From NCBI GenBank assembly GCA_905236445.1, contig CAJOPQ010000007.1, positions 1-11,203 on the forward strand: a stretch of 11,203 nt of DNA. Reading direction: 5' to 3'. Of the stretch, positions 1 to 6,086 are shown piece after piece. The number at the start of each line of letters is the position of its first letter. Within the stretch, counting starts at the first letter, position 1. Under the pieces are notes generated by a model, which was given only the letters and a program-made list of their open reading frames with translations, was not told the DNA's origin and made no database searches. A program made the position numbers and the translations under genes. Source of the stretch: an uncultured Clostridia bacterium (GTDB lineage: Bacteria; Bacillota; Clostridia; Christensenellales; UBA1242).

Positions 1-2
1 AC

Positions 3-611
3 GACGACTCTGAGATTACAAATGCAGGACCAACTATTTTTGGAACATATAACCAAGATGCAAAACCTTTAGCAGAGTTGACTTGTAAAATTATGGAACC
101 AATATCTCACTCCACATATGTAGACAATCTTAACGATATTGTTCTCGGAAGGATTATCCTTAATTCTGCCATTGCCTCGGTTGGAGCAATATCTGGACTA
201 AATCTTGGCGAGTTCCTTAAGCTAAAATATGGTCGGAAATTGTTTGTTGAATTAATCAAAGAAGGTGTAAGCGTCTATCGACATGTTGACATAAAAGCAG
301 AGGATTATGACAAAAAGCTGAATTATGACCTATTTTGCAGTGATACATTTAAGGGTAAAATATACAGAAGACAAATAATCAATTTCTTAATAAAATATAA
401 TGGTCAAACACGATCTTCTATATTGCAAGATCTGCAGAACAATAAGAGTATTGAGGCTGAATATCTAATAGGTAAGATTGTTGAGACAGGCAATAAACAT
501 AATATTAATTGTAAATTTAGTGAAAAAGTTTACAAAAAAATTATTGAAATTCAAGAAAATAATGATACAATAAGACCAGAACTATTAAAAATTATTTATA
601 CGAGGAAGTAA
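3..611 (+). CDS. Ketopantoate reductase (ApbA/PanE) family protein, 3' part only
   Basis: This is the C-terminal 202 residues of a gene whose start lies before the window. The frame is open from base 3, and the homologous part begins upstream of the in-frame TTG at 78, so that TTG is not the real start. The fragment resembles the all-helical C-terminal domain of 2-dehydropantoate 2-reductases. It has the SSILQD segment followed by an E-x-E-Y-L-x-G helix (fragment residues about 138-157), matching the family's SSM-QD / TEID-x-x-x-G signature, and a GxxxGI-like turn after it. The NADP-binding Rossmann domain would be off-window. PanE reduces ketopantoate to pantoate in pantothenate/CoA synthesis, but many paralogues act on other 2-oxo acids. 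The helix that normally carries the catalytic Lys reads LGRIILN, with Arg at fragment residue 50 where Lys is expected, while the following Asn (54) is kept. The substrate is therefore uncertain. The stop is 3 nt before yqeY, so the two are co-transcribed. Confidence 0.75.
   Translation, partial: DDSEITNAGPTIFGTYNQDAKPLAELTCKIMEPISHSTYVDNLNDIVLGRIILNSAIASVGAISGLNLGEFLKLKYGRKLFVELIKEGVSVYRHVDIKAEDYDKKLNYDLFCSDTFKGKIYRRQIINFLIKYNGQTRSSILQDLQNNKSIEAEYLIGKIVETGNKHNINCKFSEKVYKKIIEIQENNDTIRPELLKIIYTRK
603..608 (+). promoter_or_regulatory. Ribosome binding site of yqeY
   Basis: AGGAAG lies 6 nt before the ATG at 615, inside the last codons of the upstream gene. This placement suggests translational coupling. 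Confidence 0.7.
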
Positions 612-614
612 GTT

Positions 615-1037
615 ATGATAATAGACGAAATTAAAAAACAAAATATGATTGCATTAAAAGAAAAGAATACGAATGCACGTAGCATCTATTCAATAATAAT
701 GAGCAAGTATATGCAACAAACAATAGAACTTAGAGCCAAAGGAGAAGAAATTGGCGACAACGAAATGATTAAGATCATTCAAAAAACTATCAAAGAGTTA
801 ACTGAAGAGGCAGATAACTATCGCAAAGTTGGCAACGAAAACGAAGCAAAGAATATTGAAGAGCAACGTTCGTTGATCGAGAGTTATTTGCCACAAATGT
901 TGTCTGAAGGTGAGATTAGAAAAATTATTGAATCACTAGACGACAAAACCGTGCCTAGCGTAATGAGATATTTCAAAACTAATTACAACGGCAAATGCGA
1001 AATGAAAACAGTTAGCGATGTATTGAAATCAATGTAA
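615..1037 (+). CDS. yqeY: GatB/YqeY domain protein
   Basis: The product is a 140-residue soluble protein whose whole length matches the YqeY family (usually about 145-150 residues). Signature parts are the N-terminal helix I-x-x-x-x-K-x-A-L-K-E-K (residues 4-17) and the K-x-x-x-E-R-R-like middle, with KTIKELTEEADNYRKVGN at about 57-74. The I-x-x-YLPQMLSEGEI stretch (about 88-102) and the C-terminal V-M-x-x-x-K lobe (about 115-123) also fit. YqeY is related to the tail domain of the amidotransferase GatB. It is thought to act in tRNA or amide metabolism, but its function is not firmly known. In many Bacillota yqeY follows rpsU; here it follows a PanE-like gene instead. A strong terminator starts 14 nt after the stop codon, so yqeY is the last gene of its operon. 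The assignment is secure at family level. Confidence 0.9.
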   Translation: MIIDEIKKQNMIALKEKNTNARSIYSIIMSKYMQQTIELRAKGEEIGDNEMIKIIQKTIKELTEEADNYRKVGNENEAKNIEEQRSLIESYLPQMLSEGEIRKIIESLDDKTVPSVMRYFKTNYNGKCEMKTVSDVLKSM

Positions 1038-1051
1038 AGATTTTTCAAAGC

Positions 1052-1127
1052 AAAAACTATAGTTGTCAAAATCCGTATATTGTTGCTTTTGTTGCAACAG
1101 ATGTGGGGTTCAACTATAGTTTTTTTT
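1052..1127 (+). terminator. Long-loop intrinsic terminator after yqeY
   Basis: A perfect 14-bp stem pairs 1052-1065 (aaaaactatagttg) with 1111-1124 (caactatagttttt) and runs into a T tract to 1127. The 45-nt apical part contains a second small hairpin, tgttgc (1081-1086) with gcaaca (1094-1099). Because the stem begins with A5 it would also end transcripts coming from the other strand. Confidence 0.85.
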
Positions 1128-1361
1128 GTGAGCAAAAAAATGTTATAAATTACAATATCGAAATTTATAAAAATGAGGCAAGGCACATTTTTCTTATAAC
1201 TAATGTTTTTTCTCTTCGGTAACAACCTAACTTGTCACACGATAATGCCAACAGTTAAAATTTTGAAGTTTTTTTAAAATTTACTGCCTATAGAACTGCC
1301 TATAGATTATTATTTTAACTAAAAATTGTAATTGTTTTTCAAATTTTTTAAAATTTATACT
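1128..1361. other. AT-rich intergenic region without a gene
   Basis: No credible open reading frame with a ribosome binding site is seen on either strand. The region is strongly AT-rich, especially 1256-1360. Apart from the tandem 12-mer listed separately, only a weak hairpin is seen (aaaatg near 1173 pairing with catttt near 1188), without a clean T tract. No tRNA, riboswitch or T-box signature was recognised. Confidence 0.5.
1283..1306. repeat. Perfect tandem 12-bp direct repeat
   Basis: The 12-mer actgcctataga occurs twice head to tail, at 1283-1294 and 1295-1306. It lies about 55 bp upstream of the -35 element of the DAC-operon promoter. A 12-bp period is close to one helical turn, so both copies would face nearly the same side of the DNA, as an activator or repressor site would. 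The CTATAG core also occurs in two nearby-style terminator stems of this window, so it may have no regulatory meaning. Confidence 0.5.
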
Positions 1362-1389
1362 TTGATATTAAGAGAATTTTATATATAAT
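1362..1389 (+). promoter_or_regulatory. Sigma-A-like promoter of the DAC/PLD-like operon
   Basis: The -35 element is TTGATA (1362-1367), the spacer is 16 bp, and the -10 element is a perfect TATAAT (1384-1389). Transcription would start near 1396, giving an untranslated leader of about 160 nt before the ATG at 1557. It is the best -35/-10 pair seen in this intergenic region. Confidence 0.6.
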
Positions 1390-1415
1390 AATATTGCATA
1401 GGGTTAGAATTATAC

Positions 1416-1437
1416 ACTTTTTATTCTAATAAAAAGT
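1416..1437. repeat. 10-bp perfect inverted repeat in the leader
   Basis: The arm actttttatt (1416-1425) and the arm aataaaaagt (1428-1437) are separated by only 2 bp. The centre is too tight for an ideal RNA loop and the dyad sits at about +21 to +42 from the predicted start site. It therefore looks more like a protein operator than a terminator. No T tract follows. Confidence 0.45.
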
Positions 1438-1443
1438 AATAAT

Positions 1444-1472
1444 ACACATACATTGTAGCATATATGTTGTGT
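1444..1472 (+). repeat. Bulged hairpin in the leader
   Basis: acaca (1444-1448) pairs with tgtgt (1468-1472), and acat (1450-1453) pairs with atgt (1464-1467). There is one bulged T at 1449 and a 10-nt loop. Together with the dyad just upstream it gives the DAC-operon mRNA a structured 5' leader. No known riboswitch consensus was recognised. Confidence 0.3.
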
Positions 1473-1540
1473 AGACCTTAATGCAAAATTTGTCGAATTA
1501 ATACAATAATGCAGTTGTAAGACAATAATAACACTCATTT

Positions 1541-1546
1541 GGAAGG
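1541..1546 (+). promoter_or_regulatory. Ribosome binding site deciding the DAC-gene start
   Basis: GGAAGG lies 10 nt before the ATG at 1557. The in-frame TTG at 1539 overlaps this site and has no Shine-Dalgarno of its own, so ATG 1557 is preferred. Confidence 0.6.
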
Positions 1547-1556
1547 TACAAAGGCA

Positions 1557-2633
1557 ATGGAAAGAAATATTTATTTTGAAGAAGCGAAAGAATCTGTTAT
1601 AAGCTTGTTTGATATGGAGTTTCCTACACTTGCAAGTGATGATGCTGAAAAGCTTATTAATTTCTTTTATGCCATGTCAACCTATGAGGAAGAAAGTGTT
1701 AAGATTAAGCCAGAATTGTATATTACCAACAATGTTAATGCTCTATGCAAGATTATCCCTAATTGTTATAAATTGACAATTTTCCATGATGCAGATACAA
1801 GAAATTTCAAACAAAGAACCAAGGCAATCATGTGCTTTTGCAAAAACGATTGGCAATTGTATATTAATTATGGAGAAGACTATGTGGAGTATGGCCTTAT
1901 TAAAGTATTGAATTCTATTAAAGACAAATCTCTGAGTCAACTTGCATTCAATGAATACAAGGAAACTCTACAGAATAAAATGTCTCTTATTAACATCAAT
2001 GTTATCAACGGTGGAATGATTGTTCTTCGTGGAATTAACGAAAATAAGGTAAGCATATCATTTAACTTAAACACATCGCCTGAATTCAACTGGGATGATA
2101 AAATCGTATCGTTTGTCAACGCAATGACAAGCAAAATTGCAACAAAGAGTGCAAGAAAATTACAGGACATTAGAAATATATATACTAACGTTTTTCAGAA
2201 ACTATTCAAAGGTTTGCACGGCACAATAGTGTTGGTTGTAGATAAAGACTATGTTGATACCAAAGGTTTTCTAGAAGATGGAATTTGGTTGAAAGAGCCT
2301 ATTGAATTTTCCAAACTTTTCTTGCAGAGCAAGAATTTCAATGAATTTAAGCTAACCAGTTATGCAGACCTAATTACAACTATGCTTAACTATGATGGCA
2401 TAACAGTTATAGACAACGCTGGAAGAATAAGAGCATATAATGTGTTCATCGAGAGCAATCAAAAGTCGAGCGAAAAGGTTGTTGGTGGTGCAAGAAAGAG
2501 AGCTGCCTACACGTTGCTAAAATATAAAGAACCAAAATTCGTGGGAGTGTATTTCCAGAGTCAAGATGGAGCAAACTTCTTCGAGGAGAGCGAATACCAC
2601 AAGAAAAGAATAAAAAAAGAAGATAAGGAATAG
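1557..2633 (+). CDS. Divergent diadenylate cyclase (DAC) domain protein with DACNV-like N-terminus
   Basis: A 358-residue soluble protein with no signal peptide or membrane segment. The C-terminal third resembles the DisA_N/DAC fold, which condenses two ATP to c-di-AMP. The DGA motif appears as DGI (280-282) followed by the strand/turn VIDNAGRIRAYNVFI. The RHR motif appears as GGARKRAA (310-317), and SQDG (335-338) corresponds to the usual S-x-D-G end. Before it, HGTIVLVVD (about 214-222) matches the h-G-x-hhhhh start of this subclass. The N-terminal ~200 residues contain an NFFYAMSTYEEE segment (about 35-46) like the ASL-x-x-EEGR motif of the DACNV probable sensor domain. The tail (344-358) is very charged. 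Asp280 and both arginines remain, but Ala to Ile and His to Lys are unusual, so activity is uncertain. It precedes the PLD-like gene by 12 nt, so the two form an operon. The family call is from motif memory, moderately sure. Confidence 0.65.
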   Translation: MERNIYFEEAKESVISLFDMEFPTLASDDAEKLINFFYAMSTYEEESVKIKPELYITNNVNALCKIIPNCYKLTIFHDADTRNFKQRTKAIMCFCKNDWQLYINYGEDYVEYGLIKVLNSIKDKSLSQLAFNEYKETLQNKMSLININVINGGMIVLRGINENKVSISFNLNTSPEFNWDDKIVSFVNAMTSKIATKSARKLQDIRNIYTNVFQKLFKGLHGTIVLVVDKDYVDTKGFLEDGIWLKEPIEFSKLFLQSKNFNEFKLTSYADLITTMLNYDGITVIDNAGRIRAYNVFIESNQKSSEKVVGGARKRAAYTLLKYKEPKFVGVYFQSQDGANFFEESEYHKKRIKKEDKE

Positions 2634-2645
2634 AGTTATTAAGAT

Positions 2646-4187
2646 ATGAAAAGATTGCGTACATTTTTGTATTCAAAAAGTTTTAACATAATTTTTTCAA
2701 TATTGCTTAACATAGGCCTATTCGTGTACCTATCTTTTTTCCTATACCCTTATTCCTATATGATATTTTGTTTTGGAATTACTTTGCTATTCTTTATTTG
2801 CCTAATTTTCCGCAACTCTAACAGTAAAACAAATTTCATTTTGCTGTTAATCTGCACATGTATTCCCCTTCTTGCAATTTGCTTATTTAGATATTCTTCT
2901 AATGTTCGTGGCAACAAAAGATTAAGAAATAAATGGACAGAATTGAATTCATTAGAGACTGGATATACCCAAGAGCAAAACAATGCAGTATTATCTACGT
3001 TATCTTCTAAAGGTGCAATGATTAATAAGACATCAAAGTATCTTAATGCAAGCCTTAACGCACCATGTTACGAGAACAATACAGCTGTGTTCATCGGTAG
3101 TGGAGACCAATATTTCGATGATGTAGCAAAGAGCATAAGAGCAGCAAAGAAATACATATTTATAGAATGTAACAAGATGTCAGACTGCAAAGTTTGGCGA
3201 GACATATTTCAATTATTAAAAGAGCGAACTTTTGCCGGTGTAGAAGTCAAATTGCTCTATGACGATTATAATTCCAGAAAAGCTTTCAAAGATAAAAAAA
3301 CTTTCCAAAAGTTATTTAATCACAAAATCGAAACATTGGCATTTAATCCGCTTGGGGCCGGGGTAGGAAAAATAAGTGCATATCGCAACTATAACAACAC
3401 AATAATTATAGATGGAGAATTTGCATACACCGGACAATTCGGTATATCAGATGATTTTGTAGACAAATCTGCAATTGGAGACGCTCCTAAGAAAAAAATT
3501 GCTTGTAGCGTATATGTTGCTGGCGATGCAGTAATAAGTTTGACAAAGAATTTCGTTATTAACTGGAATTTGTTTGCATCACAAGATGCGTTAGTTTTAG
3601 AAAAGTACCTACCAAAATATTATACTAAGATCAAAAACAAGACATATATTCAGCCATTTGAAATCAATCCACTGGTTGCTGAGAACGTGTGTAAAAATAT
3701 CCAAAACAATATAATTAATTGTGCAACGAATAGTCTTTGGATTATCAGCCCATATCTTCTAATTGGAAGTGAAAGTAGAAACGCACTTATATCTTCATTT
3801 AGGTGTGGTGTGGACGTCAATATAATTGTGTCTAAGAATTATCAGTCCAAATGGAAAAATGACTTGGCATACACCAATTATTATTCACTTGTCAAAGAAG
3901 GAATTAAAGTATATACTGTTGACAAAACTCAACTTGAGAGTCAGATGATTATAGCAGACTGTAGCAACTTGCTACTAGGGGCAGGTAATGTTGACAGCAG
4001 GAAGATGTATTCACCTTTTCAGAACGGCATTCTTATATTTAGTGAAGAAGTGGCAAACAACGCAATGGCATATGTTGAGGAAATTTTGCCATTCTGCGAA
4101 CAGTTAACTCTAAAGCATCTCAAAAAACGCAAAATTGTTAGAAAGTTCAACGGAGCAATTCTAAAAATTTTCTCACCAATTATGTAA
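2646..4187 (+). CDS. Membrane-anchored cardiolipin synthase/PLD-fold protein with degenerate HKD motifs
   Basis: A 513-residue protein. Three hydrophobic segments (about 13-33, 38-55, 63-81) lead into two PLD-type halves, as in bacterial cardiolipin synthases, which join two phosphatidylglycerols. The first half has VFIGSGDQYFDDVAKSIRAAK (about 148-168), the family's G-D-x-x-F-x-x-L-x-x-x-I-x-x-A-K segment. The first HKD motif (H-x-K-x4-D) reads Y249-N-N251-x4-D256 followed by G-x-x-x-x-T-G. The second reads E431-S-Q433-x4-D438 followed by G-A-G-N-x-D. Both catalytic His and both Lys are thus replaced, although the fold-bearing Asp and G/N residues stay. It is probably not a phospholipid synthase and is better read as a pseudoenzyme with a binding or scaffold role. 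The ribosome site is weak (AAGGAA at 2625-2630 is 15 nt off), so translation is probably coupled to the DAC gene. A terminator follows at once. Confidence 0.8.
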   Translation: MKRLRTFLYSKSFNIIFSILLNIGLFVYLSFFLYPYSYMIFCFGITLLFFICLIFRNSNSKTNFILLLICTCIPLLAICLFRYSSNVRGNKRLRNKWTELNSLETGYTQEQNNAVLSTLSSKGAMINKTSKYLNASLNAPCYENNTAVFIGSGDQYFDDVAKSIRAAKKYIFIECNKMSDCKVWRDIFQLLKERTFAGVEVKLLYDDYNSRKAFKDKKTFQKLFNHKIETLAFNPLGAGVGKISAYRNYNNTIIIDGEFAYTGQFGISDDFVDKSAIGDAPKKKIACSVYVAGDAVISLTKNFVINWNLFASQDALVLEKYLPKYYTKIKNKTYIQPFEINPLVAENVCKNIQNNIINCATNSLWIISPYLLIGSESRNALISSFRCGVDVNIIVSKNYQSKWKNDLAYTNYYSLVKEGIKVYTVDKTQLESQMIIADCSNLLLGAGNVDSRKMYSPFQNGILIFSEEVANNAMAYVEEILPFCEQLTLKHLKKRKIVRKFNGAILKIFSPIM

Positions 4188-4188
4188 C

Positions 4189-4252
4189 AAAAAAGACTAG
4201 TCCAAATGTGAAGCGACATAAGTTGTACCTCATAAATGAACTAGTTTTTTTT
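4189..4252. terminator. Bidirectional long-loop terminator between convergent genes
   Basis: A 13-bp stem with one G-U pair joins 4189-4201 (aaaaaagactagt) to 4240-4252 (actagt plus T7), around a 38-nt loop. T tracts are present in both readings: TTTTTTT on the plus strand and TTTTTT on the minus strand. It begins one base after the plus-strand stop codon and can also end the minus-strand LRR transcript, whose stop lies 125 bp away. Confidence 0.8.
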
Positions 4253-4377
4253 GCGCACATGTTGTTTTGTCTAGACTAATATCTGCTTTAAAATTTAAGT
4301 TTAATAAATCTAAATTGATTATTTGTATATTATAAGCCAATATTCTTTAGACAGAAGACAGAAAATGTTGTTAATTA

Positions 4378-5886
4378 TTATTTTTTGTCTTTTTTGTTTG
4401 TTTTGCTTATTTTAATTGGTCTTGCAATAAAATATCTTACAACCGGTATCATAACAAAGAATATTAGCAAGAATCCCACTGCTATTAGAATTAATGCCAA
4501 CACTTCAGACCACCCAAAAGATTTGTCGTACGAAAACCTAACACTACCCGTCTCGCTCTCTATATCATCTACTACAGACTTGAAATATAGAGTCTTATAA
4601 TCTCCTGCCTCTATATCGACTGACTCTGCTTCTTGCCACTCTCCGTTGCCTATCTTAACAAATATCTTGGCATTAGTATCTGTACAAGTTAGGTTGACTG
4701 TAACGGTATCTTTTATTACATCTCCCGACTCAAACTCTAGTTTTTCACCGTTCTGTGTTACAACATAAGTAGGTGTGGCTGGGGCAATTTCAATCTCAAA
4801 AGCATCGTACTGGTCTTTGAGCATAGCGTTGTCGCTACTAACTTTTAATCCTGATTGGTCGGTGAAATATAGGTAGTATTTGCCAATATTTAATCTAGAA
4901 ATTAAATCTATCTTGCTTGTAATCGTAGAATTAAGGAAGGTACAACTAGCAACCTCTTGATCAGTCTTTTCTTCTTTCACAACAATTCTTAAATCATCTG
5001 TAGCATCAAGACCAATGTTCGCCAAATTGTCTATCTTGGAATATGTCAACGTGTCTTGCTTAGTGTATTTGCCAGACGTTTTCAAGCCAACAAGTCCTGC
5101 AACTAGGTTGATCTTTGTATTTCCCGGATATGTATCTGTATTGCAAGAATTAACAAGGTACAAATTAATAGGATTGACCAACTGTGATTCTCTTTTAAAC
5201 GTAACATTCTCTATTTTGCTTATGTTATTATTGGATAAAAGTATATCTATCTGTCCACTCTCTGAGTTAAGAAATGAAAAATCTACTGCAGTAAGTTGAT
5301 TATTACTCAAATCTATATGACGAAGTGTTGTAAACTCGTTCAGTTCGATATATGACAAATTATTGTTAGACAAATTAAGTGTTGTAACCAAAGAATTGAG
5401 TTCTGAGTTAAGATGCACAAATGGATCAAATGTGCCTTTGTAAATATACACTATATTGTTGTTGGACAAATTGATTGAATTAAGATTGTAACATTGGCTA
5501 AAATCTATTAGATTTAAACCTGACAAATCTGCAATATTATTCTTTGTTCCACCAGTGCCACTTAGATCTAATACGCCATCGAAATAGGCAAAATCCATTC
5601 CGTAGAACATTTTCTTGTATATAGTATTTTGACTAGGTGTAATTACTGTTCCGTTATCATCTTTTCTAGGAAGACCATAATATTTGTTGTATACGTCCAG
5701 CAAAGAAAAATATAAGTTGTCATCTGGCATATCTGTCTTGTTGTTAATTACCTTGCCCATCTCGCTTTCTTCTGGTAAGTCTGGATATGTGTTCGCAAAA
5801 ACAACACTTGGGCACACACTCGCCAAGATAAGCATCATCATAGTTATTAAACTTATACATATAATTTTTCTAACTTTACTCATCAC
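4378..5886 (-). CDS. Secreted leucine-rich-repeat protein with C-terminal membrane anchor
   Basis: A protein of 501-502 residues. An N-terminal signal peptide (K/R at 4-7, hydrophobic 8-30, likely cut after VFA at 31) is followed by a polar region. Leucine-rich repeats span about 104-230, with four clear copies of the L-x-x-I-x-L-S-N-N-x-I/L pattern at 135-146, 168-180, 188-200 and 213-225. A beta-rich stretch (about 255-365) and an Ig-like or chitobiase-C-like domain (about 368-453) follow. The end is one membrane segment (about 460-485) and a lysine-rich cytoplasmic tail. No LPxTG is seen, so it is anchored by the membrane helix with the LRRs outside, where they probably bind a protein or glycan. 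Start: ATG at 5883 is favoured over the in-frame GTG at 5886, because the predicted transcription start is at 5884. Divergent from the DUF4097-type gene. Confidence 0.8.
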   Translation of the reverse strand: MMSKVRKIICISLITMMMLILASVCPSVVFANTYPDLPEESEMGKVINNKTDMPDDNLYFSLLDVYNKYYGLPRKDDNGTVITPSQNTIYKKMFYGMDFAYFDGVLDLSGTGGTKNNIADLSGLNLIDFSQCYNLNSINLSNNNIVYIYKGTFDPFVHLNSELNSLVTTLNLSNNNLSYIELNEFTTLRHIDLSNNQLTAVDFSFLNSESGQIDILLSNNNISKIENVTFKRESQLVNPINLYLVNSCNTDTYPGNTKINLVAGLVGLKTSGKYTKQDTLTYSKIDNLANIGLDATDDLRIVVKEEKTDQEVASCTFLNSTITSKIDLISRLNIGKYYLYFTDQSGLKVSSDNAMLKDQYDAFEIEIAPATPTYVVTQNGEKLEFESGDVIKDTVTVNLTCTDTNAKIFVKIGNGEWQEAESVDIEAGDYKTLYFKSVVDDIESETGSVRFSYDKSFGWSEVLALILIAVGFLLIFFVMIPVVRYFIARPIKISKTNKKDKK

Positions 5887-5890
5887 TTCT

Positions 5891-5919
5891 ATTGTATTAA
5901 ATATTTATACTTATGTAAA
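5891..5919 (-). promoter_or_regulatory. Promoter of the LRR gene, giving an almost leaderless mRNA
   Basis: Read on the minus strand, TTTACA (5919-5914), a 17-bp spacer and TACAAT (5896-5891) form a near-consensus promoter. Its +1 would be at about 5884, one base before the ATG at 5883. No Shine-Dalgarno fits at normal distance: an SD-like AGAAGTGAT stretch overlaps the start codon itself. An alternative -10 (TATAAT, 5977-5972, minus strand) lacks a decent -35. Confidence 0.6.
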
Positions 5920-5922
5920 GTA

Positions 5923-5962
5923 ATTGTCGCACCACTTCAAAATTTTGCAGTTTTGCGACAAT
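5923..5962. promoter_or_regulatory. 40-bp imperfect palindrome in the divergent promoter region
   Basis: The outer arms attgtcgca (5923-5931) and tgcgacaat (5954-5962) are perfect complements. The middle caaaattttg (5938-5947) is a palindrome on the same centre (between 5942 and 5943), and act/agt (5934-5936, 5949-5951) also pair. In all, 17 of 20 positions are symmetric. It abuts the upstream side of the LRR-gene -35 element and lies 60 bp above the -35 of the plus-strand gene. That position fits a shared regulator site. It has no T tract in either direction. Confidence 0.55.
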
Positions 5963-6022
5963 CTTTGCTTTATTATATGTAAAAAAAGATTTCTTATTTT
6001 ATTTCAACAACAATTGTATAAT

Positions 6023-6051
6023 TTGCTATTTGGACAAAATTATTGTATACT
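6023..6051 (+). promoter_or_regulatory. Promoter of the DUF4097-type gene
   Basis: TTGCTA (6023-6028), a 17-bp spacer and TATACT (6046-6051) predict a start near 6058 and a leader of about 29 nt. The ribosome site AAAGG (6076-6080) lies 6 nt before the ATG at 6087. A second TATAAT at 6017-6022 has only a poor -35. Confidence 0.5.
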
Positions 6052-6086
6052 AAGAACAATATTAGCAGAAAAGAGAAAGGTAAGAA

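Noticed and set aside
78..80. TTG as start of the first gene
   Set aside because: The same frame is open to the window edge and the family's C-terminal domain begins upstream of it, so the gene is cut by the edge and does not start there.
1171..1200. Second terminator downstream of yqeY
   Set aside because: The pairing is only 6-7 A/T-rich base pairs and the following T run is interrupted; the perfect stem at 1052-1127 already ends the operon.
983..1225. 80-codon minus-strand frame across the yqeY end and terminator
   Set aside because: It runs through the perfect terminator stem and the yqeY 3' end, has no family resemblance and no credible ribosome site.
1283..1306. Beginning of a CRISPR array or repeat array
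   Set aside because: Only two 12-bp copies with no spacer; no cas genes nearby.
4253..4377. Possible small gene or RNA between the two convergent genes
   Set aside because: AT-rich, with only imperfect inverted repeats (near 4290-4318) and a short gacaga-type direct repeat near 4350-4365; no start codon with ribosome site and no stable fold recognised.
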